This document shows positions 45,738 to 54,555 of a stretch of 64,000 nucleotides of DNA, piece after piece. Both the position numbers and the translations under genes were made by a program. Under the pieces are notes generated by a model, which searched no databases, was not told where the DNA came from, and was given only the letters and a program-made list of their open reading frames with translations. The stretch covers positions 19,604 to 83,603 of the forward strand of contig JAXHSW010000014.1 in assembly GCA_034190295.1 (NCBI GenBank), given 5' to 3'. The stretch comes from Okeania sp034190295. GTDB taxonomy: Bacteria; Cyanobacteriota; Cyanobacteriia; Cyanobacteriales; Microcoleaceae. How positions within the stretch are numbered: position 1 is the stretch's first letter; each line of letters starts with the position of its first letter.

Positions 45738-46235
45738 ATGGAAGTTCAAGAATTCTTGGAAAGATACGACGATGGAGAAAGAGACTTTAGCGGAATCGTT
45801 CTCCGTGACGTAACTTGTATGTACAATATTCATTTAAGTGGAGTTAATCTCAGTCATGCTAACCTCAGTGGAGCAGACTTATGTGGTGTTTGGTTTGAAG
45901 GTGCCGATCTAAGTGGTGCAGACTTGAGCGGAGCTAATCTTGCTGAAAGCGTCCTCCTCCGAGCGAATCTGAGCGAAGCTACTTTGAATGAAGCTAATCT
46001 AACACGGGCTTGTTTGCGCAATGCTTATCTTGACGAACCTCTGATGGAGAGAGCAAATCTAACGGAAGTAGATTTGAGCGAAGCAATTATATTCTGGTCA
46101 GATAGAAGTTTAAGATATACCAGAAGATATACTGATGTAATTCTCTGCGATACGATCTTACCTGATGGAACAATTAGAAATGACCACTGCACTACATTGC
46201 CTGATGGAACGGTTAGAAATGACCCCCGCCTATAA
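45738..46235 (+). CDS. Pentapeptide-repeat protein
   Basis: The 165-residue frame has a short N-terminal region (EFLERYDDGERDFSGIVLRD) then about 15 pentapeptides of the A(D/N)LSX kind from ~35 to ~115 (HANLSGADLCGVWFEGADLS and following), which build a right-handed quadrilateral beta-helix. The tail has two TLPDGT(I/V)RND motifs often seen at the ends of such proteins. The function is unknown. The same reading frame stays open upstream to about 45633 (HNASYFACDRPDNEFVEPFK) but lacks a start there, and family D ends at that point, so the gene may have lost its 5' part to that repeat. Confidence 0.82.
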   Translation: MEVQEFLERYDDGERDFSGIVLRDVTCMYNIHLSGVNLSHANLSGADLCGVWFEGADLSGADLSGANLAESVLLRANLSEATLNEANLTRACLRNAYLDEPLMERANLTEVDLSEAIIFWSDRSLRYTRRYTDVILCDTILPDGTIRNDHCTTLPDGTVRNDPRL

Positions 46236-46244
46236 TTTTTAATT

Positions 46245-46383
46245 CAGGACTTACGCACCAAGCGCCATATCTAGTAGGGGCGTTAACGATAGTTATGCGA
46301 ATCAAATGGCATTTGCTAATGCAGAGCTGCCGAATGGCGCCCCCTACAAATAGAGTATTGTCTAAGAATTTGCGTAAGTCCTG
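46245..46383. repeat. Family C palindromic repeat (copy 4, long form)
   Basis: CAGGACTTACGCACC to TTTGCGTAAGTCCTG, with an inner CCATATCTAGTAGGGGCG / CGCCCCCTACAAATAG pairing. At 139 bp it is the longest copy. Confidence 0.75.
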
Positions 46384-46524
46384 ATACAAAAAAAGCGCTC
46401 TGCACAGTTTGAGCATTGTCAGTGTACTACATCCATCCGTGCATCCGTGGCCAAATCCTTGTCTTACCCTGACTTCATCTAAAGCACTATTTTAGCTGAA
46501 ACAGTCCACTACAAGAAGCTCCAT

Positions 46525-46863
46525 CTAATCTTCCGCAAATTCTGTATATTTCCTCAAATTAGGTGGGTGATAGGCCAAAACAATATCTTGTGCAGGTACA
46601 CCTTTTTCTATTAATTGCTCGGCGATCGCTTCTTCAGTCCCGTCATGTTGCACCCAGATTTTTCCATCAATAATATCCACATGAATAGAACAACCATAAA
46701 TTCTGGTATTGTTATTTCTCCACCCTAAATTTACCATTTGATAATGGTCTCCTTCGCGGTCAAAAACAGTTTGACTTTTGATGGGGTCATTAGGAGAACG
46801 AAAATTAGCCCTTGCTGTTAGTAACTCCTGAATTAATTGACGATATAAATCTAATTTATCCAT
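46525..46863 (-). CDS. xisI: XisI protein
   Basis: The 112-residue protein matches XisI, first named as a controlling factor for excision of the nifD/fdxN elements in Anabaena and widespread in cyanobacteria with no proven biochemical role. Typical features are YRQLIQELLTARANF, VFDREGDHYQMVNLGWRNNN, HVDIIDGKIWVQHDGTEEAI and the end VLAYHPPNLRKYTEFA. It is full length. Its start overlaps the end of the upstream xisH frame by about 13 bases, the normal xisH-xisI arrangement, but xisH is broken here. XisI is therefore an orphan unless another XisH is supplied elsewhere. Confidence 0.9.
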   Translation of the reverse strand: MDKLDLYRQLIQELLTARANFRSPNDPIKSQTVFDREGDHYQMVNLGWRNNNTRIYGCSIHVDIIDGKIWVQHDGTEEAIAEQLIEKGVPAQDIVLAYHPPNLRKYTEFAED

Positions 46864-47409
46864 TGAGCGATCGCCTCTTTTTCAACATCATAAATAATTA
46901 AGAGAATTTGGTTACGATGAATTACAGTTTAAATAAATGGATACTTGAAAAAACGCTTATAAATCTCTAAAGTAACTGCTAAATACAATCGTTTTTCTGA
47001 TTCTTGTTCTTCCAAAGCAATACGATAATTAATGAATTACCCTACTGCAACGTGAAACTCATAAATTGTTGAAGCTGCCAAAAAAGTTTTAATTTCAACA
47101 GCGATTTTTTCACCATCTTTTATTGCAGCAATTAACTTTTATGCACCTAAATCAATATAAAAATCAACAAAGCCTAGATCGATACGTTCAACAATTAATA
47201 ATTAATAATTAATAATTAATAATTAATAATTAATAATTACCTCTCCTTGAAAAGAAGAGGATTGACTCAAAGGAATTTTTTTATTTATTATCCCCTTAAA
47301 AGGAGAGGTTTTAAACCACAATTTTTCGATAAGGGTCGTGAGTAATTGTCCAACCTTCATTTTAAAGGGCAGTTTTAACAAGCTGATGAAAAATATATTT
47401 TGCAGGCAT
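46851..47409 (-). pseudogene. xisH: xisH, interrupted by element A and nonsense codons
   Basis: On the minus strand from an ATG at 47409 the frame gives MPAKYIFHQLVKTAL, stop, NEGWTITHDP, then element A (47332-47187), then GFVDFYIDLGA, stop, KLIAAIKDGEKIAVEIKTFL, AASTIYEFHVAVG, stop, FINYRIALEEQESEKRLYLA, VTLEIYKRFFKYPFI, stop, LLIIYDVEKEAIAQWIN. This is collinear with XisH, an endonuclease-like-fold protein that retains D...EIK in VEIKTFL. Several stops plus the insertion make it non-functional. Confidence 0.85.
47187..47332 (+). repeat. Element A copy inside xisH (CGATAA subtype)
   Basis: TTCAACAATTAATAATTAAT, ACCTCTCCTTGAAAAGAAG, AGGATTGACTCAAAGGAA, CCCCTTAAAAGGAGAGG, CCACAATTTTTCGATAA. 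CGATA occurs on both sides of the element (about 47180 and 47328), but the right one is also conserved at other copies, so a target duplication is not proven. Confidence 0.88.
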
Positions 47410-47579
47410 TGTACCGTTTCACGGAAGTTAAAGGTCAAAAATAAAAGGTAATGCATTAAGATTTTATAGGCTCAAAACTTTGACTGATAAATGATAACTG
47501 AAATGATAACTGATTTGTTGGGTTGCGCTGGCGCTTAACCCAACCTACAATAGAATAAATTTTTAAATTCATTATAACT

Positions 47580-49775
47580 ATGTCGGTGCAAAACCAAACA
47601 AAACTTAATCAACCATCTTTAGAAAAACACTTAAAGAATTACTTTGGTTATGATTCATTTCGCCCCGGGCAAAAACAAATTATTGAAACAGCACTTCAAC
47701 AAAAAGATATGCTAATTGTGATGCCTACTGGTGGGGGAAAATCTTTATGTTTTCAATTACCAGCATTACTCAGATCGGGCTTAACAATAGTAGTATCTCC
47801 TCTCATTTCTTTGATGCAAGACCAAGTAGCAAGTTTACAAGATAATGGTATTGCTGCAACATTTTTAAATAGTAGTCTTGGAATGACAGAAACTCGAAAA
47901 CGAGAAACAGATATTATGCAGGGCAAAATAAAACTTTTATATGTTGCTCCAGAGAGATTATTGTCAGAGAGATTTTTACCATTTTTAGAGTTAATTAATA
48001 CTCAACAAGGTATCTCTACTTTTGCCATAGATGAAGCTCACTGTGTTTCAGAATGGGGTCACGATTTTCGCCCAGAATATCGACAATTACAAATGTTACG
48101 AGAAAGTTATCCAGATGTGCCGATGATGGCTTTAACTGCTACGGCAACAAAACGAGTCCGGGGAGATATTATTGCTCAATTAAATTTACAACAACCTTAT
48201 ATTCATATTGCTAGTTTTTTCCGTTCAAATTTATATTATGAAGTTCGTCAAAAAACTAATGCTAAAAATACTTTTGCTGAAACATTGCAAATAATTAGAA
48301 AACTTGGTGGTTCTGGAATAGTCTATTGTAATAGTCGAAAAAAAGTTGATGAAATAGCTTATAAATTACGACAAAATCATGTATCTGCATTACCTTATCA
48401 TGCAGGAATGGATGATGAGGAAAGAACTATTAATCAAACTAAATTTATCCGAGATGATATTGATGTAATTGTGGCAACTGTAGCTTTTGGTATGGGTATT
48501 AATAAGCCAGATGTCAGATTTGTAATTCATTACGATTTGCCTAAAAATATCGAGGGTTATTATCAGGAAACTGGGAGAGCAGGTAGAGATGGGGAACCTG
48601 CTAAATGTACTTTATTTTTTAGTTATGGCGATAAGAAAAGTATTGAATATTTAATCGCTCAAAAAGTTGATGAACAGGAACAAAGAATTGGTTATCAACA
48701 GTTAAGGCGAATTCTTAATTATGCTGATGCTACTGAATGTCGCCACCGAATTTTATTAGGCTACTTTGGTGAAGATTTTCCTGAAAATTGTGGAAATTGT
48801 GATAATTGTAAATATCCCAAACCAATAGAAGATTGGACTATTGAAGCAATGAAGTTTTTGTCTTGTGTGGCAAGAACTAAAGAACGGTTTGGTATGAATC
48901 ATATTATTGATGTTTTAAGAGGTTCTAAAAGTCAGAAAGTTTTAGATAGAAAACATGACAAACTTTCTACTTATGCTATTGGTAAAGATAGAAGTTTTGA
49001 TGAATGGAAACATTTGGCAAAATCTCTCTTAAATCAAGGTTTAATGGAAGAAACAACTGACGGTTATTCAGTGTTGAAACTTAATCAAAATAGTTGGGAT
49101 GTAATGGGGCGAAGAAAAAAGGTAGAAATTGCCATAGAAAAGAAACGTAAAATCGAAAAAACTACTACTTCTTTAGCTGCAGATGAACAAAGATTATTTG
49201 AAGAATTGCGGGCATTACGAAAACGAATTGCTGATGAACAAATGGTAGCTCCTTATGTAGTTTTTCCAGATACAACATTACAACAAATGGCACAGAAACG
49301 ACCTCAAACTTTGGATGAATTTATTCATCTTTCTGGAGTGGGTGATATGAAACTAAATAAGTATGGTAAAAAGTTTATTCAAACTATTAGAAATTATTGT
49401 GCGGAGAATGGTTTACCTGCTAATTCAGAACCTATTCGAGAGTTAGCAAAAGTTGTAGATAATGTTCCTTCTTTGACTCAAATAGAAACATTAGAATTAC
49501 ATAAACAAGGATTAAGTATTGATGCAATTGCTAATCAAAGAGGAATTAGTTCTGGTACTGTTGCTAGTCATTTAGCTGAATTAATAGAAAAAGACCAACC
49601 AGTAGATATTGATAAATTAGTAACACCAAAACATCAGGAAAAAATTATTGCTGCAATAGAAGAAATAGGAGATGGAGCATTGAAACCTATTTATGAATAT
49701 TTACAAGAACGTTATAGTTATAATGAAATTAAATTAGTTAGAGCATATTGGCGGAGCGATCGCTTAGATTTTTAG
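47580..49775 (+). CDS. recQ: ATP-dependent DNA helicase RecQ
   Basis: The 731-residue helicase unwinds DNA 3' to 5' in recombination and replication-fork repair. Visible motifs are motif 0 YFGYDSFRPGQKQII, Walker A MPTGGGKS at 48-55, DEAH at 151-154 followed by CVSEWGHDFRPEY, motif V VATVAFGMGINKPDVRFVIH and motif VI QETGRAGRDGEP. The zinc-binding domain has CRHRILLGYFGE with ENCGNCDNC. A winged-helix region and an HRDC domain (AADEQRLFEELRALRKRIAD) follow, then a C-terminal helix-turn-helix extension with LHKQGLSIDAIANQRGISSG. Length and domain order are standard for RecQ1 proteins with this extension. Confidence 0.96.
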   Translation: MSVQNQTKLNQPSLEKHLKNYFGYDSFRPGQKQIIETALQQKDMLIVMPTGGGKSLCFQLPALLRSGLTIVVSPLISLMQDQVASLQDNGIAATFLNSSLGMTETRKRETDIMQGKIKLLYVAPERLLSERFLPFLELINTQQGISTFAIDEAHCVSEWGHDFRPEYRQLQMLRESYPDVPMMALTATATKRVRGDIIAQLNLQQPYIHIASFFRSNLYYEVRQKTNAKNTFAETLQIIRKLGGSGIVYCNSRKKVDEIAYKLRQNHVSALPYHAGMDDEERTINQTKFIRDDIDVIVATVAFGMGINKPDVRFVIHYDLPKNIEGYYQETGRAGRDGEPAKCTLFFSYGDKKSIEYLIAQKVDEQEQRIGYQQLRRILNYADATECRHRILLGYFGEDFPENCGNCDNCKYPKPIEDWTIEAMKFLSCVARTKERFGMNHIIDVLRGSKSQKVLDRKHDKLSTYAIGKDRSFDEWKHLAKSLLNQGLMEETTDGYSVLKLNQNSWDVMGRRKKVEIAIEKKRKIEKTTTSLAADEQRLFEELRALRKRIADEQMVAPYVVFPDTTLQQMAQKRPQTLDEFIHLSGVGDMKLNKYGKKFIQTIRNYCAENGLPANSEPIRELAKVVDNVPSLTQIETLELHKQGLSIDAIANQRGISSGTVASHLAELIEKDQPVDIDKLVTPKHQEKIIAAIEEIGDGALKPIYEYLQERYSYNEIKLVRAYWRSDRLDF

Positions 49776-49795
49776 TAAAAATAGCCGTTCAGTTC

Positions 49796-50076
49796 GTAGT
49801 AGGGCTTTAGCCCCTTAATCTTAAATCAGTTCGTAGTAGGGCTTTAGCCCTTTAATCTCAAATCAGTTCGTAGTAGGGCTTTAGCCCTTTAATCTCAAAT
49901 CAGTTCGTAGGGCTTTAGCCCCGTTCGTAGTAGGGCTTTAGCCCCTTAATCTTAAATCAGTTCGTAGTAGGGCTTTAGCCCCATTCGTAGTAGAGCTTTA
50001 GCCCTTTAATCTCAAATCAGTTCGTAGGGCTTTAGCCCCGTTCGTAGTAGAGCTTTAGCCCTTTAATCTCAAATCA
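49796..50076 (+). repeat. 37-bp tandem with GGGCTTTAGCCC palindrome
   Basis: The unit CAGTTCGTAGTAGGGCTTTA plus GCCCTTTAATCTCAAAT is repeated about seven times, with some shortened units. Each carries the 12-bp palindrome GGGCTTTAGCCC. Confidence 0.88.
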
Positions 50077-50142
50077 AGTGATACAGTTGTCTACTCTATA
50101 CTTTCTTCCCTTTCTCGATCCTCACTCCTGGGTCTTCCGTCG

Positions 50143-50470
50143 GTCTGAAAGAGGGCTAAAGCCCAACTACGAGCGGAAAGAGGGCTAAAGCCCAACTACG
50201 AGCGGAAAGAGGGCTAAAGCCCAACTACGAGCGGAGCGGAAAGAGGGCTAAAGCCCAACTACGAGCGGAGCGGAAAGAGGGCTAAAGCCCAACTACGAGC
50301 GGAGCGGAAAGAGGGCTAAAGCCCAACTACGAGCGGAGCGGAAAGAGGGCTAAANNNNNNNNNNNNNNNNNNNNNNNNNNNNNNNNNNNNNNNNNNNNNN
50401 NNNNNNNNNNNNNNNNNNNNNNNNNNNNNNNNNNNNNNNNNNNNNNNNNNNNNNGCCCAACTACGAACTG
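50143..50470 (-). repeat. 29-35 bp tandem with GGGCTAAAGCCC palindrome, containing a gap
   Basis: The unit AGAGGGCTAAAGCCCAACTA plus CGAGCGGA(GCGGA) is repeated six or more times up to the N run at 50355. GGGCTAAAGCCC and CAACTACGA are the inverted counterpart of the array at 49796-50076. The gap edges (GAGGGCTAAA and GCCCAACTACGA) join exactly within the unit. Confidence 0.88.
50355..50454. other. Assembly gap (100 N)
   Basis: Run of 100 N inside the GGGCTAAAGCCC tandem array, just beyond the last certain codons of the ATPase gene. Confidence 0.99.
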
Positions 50471-53065
50471 ATGACTATTCCCTACTACCCAACGCCGAAA
50501 TAGTTCCACTTTAAACTGCCAGTTTCCCTCAGTTTCCATAATGACATCGTGGCGAGCAAGAGTTTCAAGAGCATCATTTAATATACTTTCTTCTAAACCT
50601 GTAATTTCCTGGATAGTGGCACGACTACAACCTTCGGGATAGTCAGCTAAACCTCTAAGAATATCTTGCTGTCCCGGTGCATCTTGAGCCGCTTGGCCCC
50701 AAACTCCTGTGAAATAATAACGCCCATTCTGGAATAGTTCATTTTGACGAATAATGGCTTCCACATCTGCAACGGTAAAAATAGGTTCCCTTGGTTTTCC
50801 CTCCTCGAACGTTTGCTCGTTGTAGCGACGGACAAGTAAAAATCCCAGTAGTTGTACTAAGTAGGGTTGTCCGAATGTTAGGTCGTAAATGCGGTCCATT
50901 GCTTCTGGTTCGTAGGTGAGCAGGAAGTCTGGGTTTGGGTTGGCAAGGAGTTGTCTGGTTGTTGCTCTATTCAAAAAACCGACGCGGATGGGAATTACGC
51001 TGGCAAAAAATGGCTCAAAGTAATCTTCTGTCATTTCTTCAAGAGTGTGCAACCCGGCGAAGGCAAAGGCAATTTTCGGACTCATCTGCACGAACCCCCG
51101 CAATACTTTCATAAAGTTAGCTGGAAGTTGTTCTACCTTAATTAGATTTTCTATTTCTTCAAATTCATCGAGGGCAATAATTAAGCGTTTGTTCTCTAAT
51201 TTTTGAATTGCCTGTTGTAAGTAGAGTTTAAAGGTTCGTTGGGGAAGTTTCAGAAGTTTGTCTGTGTCTGGTGGGGGAAAGCTGAGAGCTGCTGAAATTT
51301 CATCACTTATTGCTAAAAATATTTCACCCATTCCCTCAGAAATAGCTGCTAAATTTTGGAGGTTGACATAAACAACTTGAATATCTAAACCGGAATAGTT
51401 AGCAACATTCCGTAGAATAGATGTTTTTCCCATGCGACGATGACCGTAGAGAACAACTGACTGCTTGTGAGAATTCATCACCCAAAGTTCCTCAAGCTGT
51501 CTGATAATATCTTCCCGACCTACAAATAAGTCACCCTCTACTGGGTCGCCAATGACATAAGGATTTTCTACGGGTTTAGTAATAGATGTATCTCCGATAT
51601 CTTTGGCAATGCTTTCTAAAGCTTTTTGCCAATTTTGAGCAATACGGACAATTAAAGCCCATTCAGCTTCGGGAATTGTATCAGCATTATCTAGGATTTC
51701 TGTTAATTGACCTATAGCTCTGGCAAGGGCAAAAGCACGAGCTGACTTTGAGATTGCCTCTAAAACAAGTTGCGTATCTTCAACAACGCGACGCAAACCT
51801 TTGAGCGCTTCCCAAGTGGTGGGGCGTAGATAAGGTTCGGGTGGAAAGTTGGGAATTTGTATTTCGGCAAGGGCACCAAGAGATGTTGGTGTTTTAAATT
51901 GAGTTAGGGTTTGAGCAAGTAGAAACATTTCCTCGCCGTAGAGGAGAGAGCGTACTTTCTCAAATGCTGCTGTTGCTTCTTCGGGTTCTTCTTCGTGGAG
52001 ATGCCAGAAACCTGCAGCTATTGCACGGGGTGGAGTATCTAAACGAGTAGGTGCTGAGAAGACTACTAACTTTTTTACTAGAGATGCAGAAGCAAATTTT
52101 ACAAGTTTCCAATCATAAGGATTTTCTGCTAGCTGAGAAATTCGATAAATCATCTGTTCTGGGGGAGTTTCTGCTAGTACCTGATTTATAGCATTGACAA
52201 CCGGAATAAACTGTAAGCTATATCTTAAGAGTCGATCGATATTTTCTAAACCTAGTTGCCAATCATTTCTTAACCAAAGTTTTAAGCGATTTGTTAGTAA
52301 AGGTAAGGGAATAGGAGTAATAGGAGTAATTCGAGGCAGCAGCCAACTACGATTCTGAATTGAGATCAAATTGAGTGGTACACCAATTAACCAGTTTTCT
52401 GGACGCAAAATCGTCACGCCGATCGCCGCGCCAAACATCACGATGGCCACCATGCCAAACATCACGCCGACCACGCCAAACATCACGCTGGCCACCATGC
52501 CAAATATCACGTCAAACATCACACCGGCCACCATGCCAAATATCACGTCAAACATCACGCCGGCCACCACGCCGACCGCCACGCCATAGCTCACGCCGAA
52601 CCCCACGCCGACCACCACGACGACCGCCACGCTGAACCCCACGCTGACCACCACGCCATAGCTCACGCCGAACCCCACGCCATAGCTCACGCCAAACATC
52701 ACGCCAAACATCACGCCAAACATCACGCCAAACATCACACCTCCCCAATCAATCGTAAAACCGATTTCCTCAAGCAATCCACAAATTAAATAAGGAGTAC
52801 AAATTGTCAAAATCAATCCCTGAAACCATAATTTCCACCGGTTAGGATGCTGATGCAGAAATTCTAGCTTACTTTGCCAGGTTGTTTGTTCCGCAAAACC
52901 TTCTCCCCCCCCATAATTTTCCACATACCACCGCAACGCCTGGGGAAAATAAAACACCCAATACAACAACCGCAAATAATCCAAAGGATTCCAGATAGAA
53001 AGGGGACGCTTCAATTGTGGCGCTAGATCCAGACGGGGAACAGAATCATTGTTTTTTTTCATCAT
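50455..53065 (-). CDS. Membrane-anchored AAA ATPase with GVMF repeat segment
   Basis: About 870 residues are certain. Residues ~1-110 include IWNPLDYLRLLYWVFYFPQA and a hydrophobic helix. Residues ~110-220 are an extreme low-complexity hydrophobic region of GVMF, GVSYGV and AGVMFDVIFGM units with 12-bp DNA periodicity. A helical domain follows, then an ATPase with P-loop YGHRRMGKTSILRNV near 543-550 and Walker B LIIALDEFEEIE near 630. GLHTLEEMTEDYFEPFFASV and a C-terminal winged-helix-like part (YPEGCSRATIQEITGL) resemble ORC/STAND-type ATPases. The frame enters the tandem repeat as HQFVVG; if the repeat continues directly, the next codons are Leu and TAG, so the protein probably ends there. 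Confidence 0.78.
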
Positions 53066-53204
53066 TGTTTATCAAATCTATTTGGATATCTAAGCTGTTT
53101 TATAAGTTGTTGGGTTTCCTTACATCAACCCAACCTACGCTTATTGCGCTCATTCAGAAATTACTTTTAACTTTTGACTTTTGACTTTTGACTTGCGGGT
53201 AGCG

Positions 53205-53816
53205 TTACCTTTCCAAAATCCCCACAAGCACATCAACCAAAGCCTCTACATCCCCAGGAACCCTCAAAGAATCAATATTTTGCTGAATTAAACGTTGTTT
53301 TTTATCCAATATACCAAATATCCAAAGTTCGCCCATAGTCACACAACCAAAAATTAAATCCTGTTCCGGTTCCCATTCTGATAATGCAATTAACTCCACA
53401 GCTAGCTGGGTAAAACCTCGCGTCATATCGTCATTTTTTGCCTCAATTACTAACAGTTGAGAATTAGATTGTAGCAAGTAATCAAGATTACCCTTTAACC
53501 TTTCATTCACACTCAAAGGATATTCAATTCTGAGCTGACATTGACAGTAACGAGCAGCCTCTAAAAGCACTGGAGCAATTAAAATTTCTCGCCGTGCTGC
53601 TTCACTACTCAAACTGACTAAAGGCAAAGTTTCCTCTATTCGCTGCCGTAATTCTGGTAAACGTTCCAGTTGCCGACTTGATGTAGGTAAAGACAATTTT
53701 GCTCTTTTGAAATTGTAGTCAAATTCAGCTAAAATGTCGTCTGTTTCGTAGGGCAACTCAAAGTAAGAACGAAAGGTATAAGATTTATTTTCCTGAAGAA
53801 TAGAATGCTTAGACAT
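53205..53816 (-). CDS. PD-(D/E)XK nuclease-fold hypothetical protein
   Basis: ATG at 53816 (MSKHSILQENKSYTF) is preferred over a Met six codons upstream that lies in an AAAAGTCAAAAGTT repeat; this gives 203 residues. The core shows EAARREILIAPVLLEAARYC, KGNLDYLLQ with Asp, LLVIEAKNDDMTRGFTQLAV with Glu-x-Lys and the following Gln, the classical restriction-endonuclease-like order. It belongs to a cyanobacterial family of lone nuclease-fold proteins of unknown role. It shares its strand with the ATPase downstream and two truncated genes upstream. The pseudogene at 13.1 kb appears to be a distant relative. Confidence 0.75.
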   Translation of the reverse strand: MSKHSILQENKSYTFRSYFELPYETDDILAEFDYNFKRAKLSLPTSSRQLERLPELRQRIEETLPLVSLSSEAARREILIAPVLLEAARYCQCQLRIEYPLSVNERLKGNLDYLLQSNSQLLVIEAKNDDMTRGFTQLAVELIALSEWEPEQDLIFGCVTMGELWIFGILDKKQRLIQQNIDSLRVPGDVEALVDVLVGILER

Positions 53817-53910
53817 AGGGAAGTTAAAAGTCAAAAGTTAAAAGTAAGACCGATTTGTTAAAAATAGGAGGAGTTTTATCCCCTCCAATTCCATCTTTAC
53901 TATAATTTCA

Positions 53911-54555
53911 TCAATTTTCACCTCCAAATCTAGCTAATAATTCGTCACGAGATAAGTTAGATAACTGTAAAATTAGCCTGTTCAAATCTTCTTTTGGCAA
54001 CTCCATAATCTGTTCAATAATTACCTCTAGCTGGTCATCTAATTGGCCAAAGCGAAATACAAGTAAGTTTTCAAGCATTTCTCGACGTCCTTCTTGTTTT
54101 CCTTCTTGTTTTCCTTCTTGTTTTCCTGATTGAGTAGCCTCTTGTAAACGTTGGGAAAAAAGTGGTGATAATCTCATAATTAACTCCCTATCTTCTGGAT
54201 CTTTATCTGGATTTACTTCTATATTACTCAGCAAATCTGCTAATAACAATAAAGCATTTTCTCGATGGATATTATCCTTGGGCAATGCTTCTAATTCATC
54301 AATGGCTTGAGACTGAACTTTTCCTCTACCTAATATTCTCAGCCACATTGTTTCTGGTATTCTTGGTAATTGATGAATCACTACTATTGCTGTGCGGAAA
54401 TATTCTCCTAAAAAGTAAATTCCCGAACACCAATTTTCTTCATCTAATTTAGCTCTAAATCCATCTAATATTTTCTGAGAAGCTGTAGGAGTTAATATCC
54501 ATAATTTCGGATAATCATCTATAGAAATACGAGTTTTATTTCGGTTCGCTATCAA
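53911..54555 (-). pseudogene. C-terminal half of an Rpn-related cyanobacterial protein
   Basis: The frame has no proper start (a TTG lies at the junction). It reads YPKLWILTPTASQKILDGF, IYFLGEYFRTAIVVIHQLPR, IPETMWLRILGRGKVQSQAI, ELIMRLSPLF, then a GKQEGKQEGKQEGRREMLEN hinge and LPKEDLNRLILQLSNLSRDE with LLARF at the end. Relatives I recall are about 280-300 residues and start with a ~90-residue nuclease-like region before LWILAPTAS. That region is absent here. The 5' side is joined directly to a truncated AAA gene. The GKQEG units are a three-fold 12-bp DNA repeat. Stable expression is doubtful. Confidence 0.72.

Noticed and set aside
49796..50470. Possible CRISPR array
   Set aside because: The units are direct tandems without unique spacers of constant length, and no cas genes are nearby.
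52371..52748. Arg/Pro-rich and Thr/Pro-rich frames opposite or shifted to the ATPase gene
   Set aside because: They are shadows of the 12-bp GVMF repeat in other frames.
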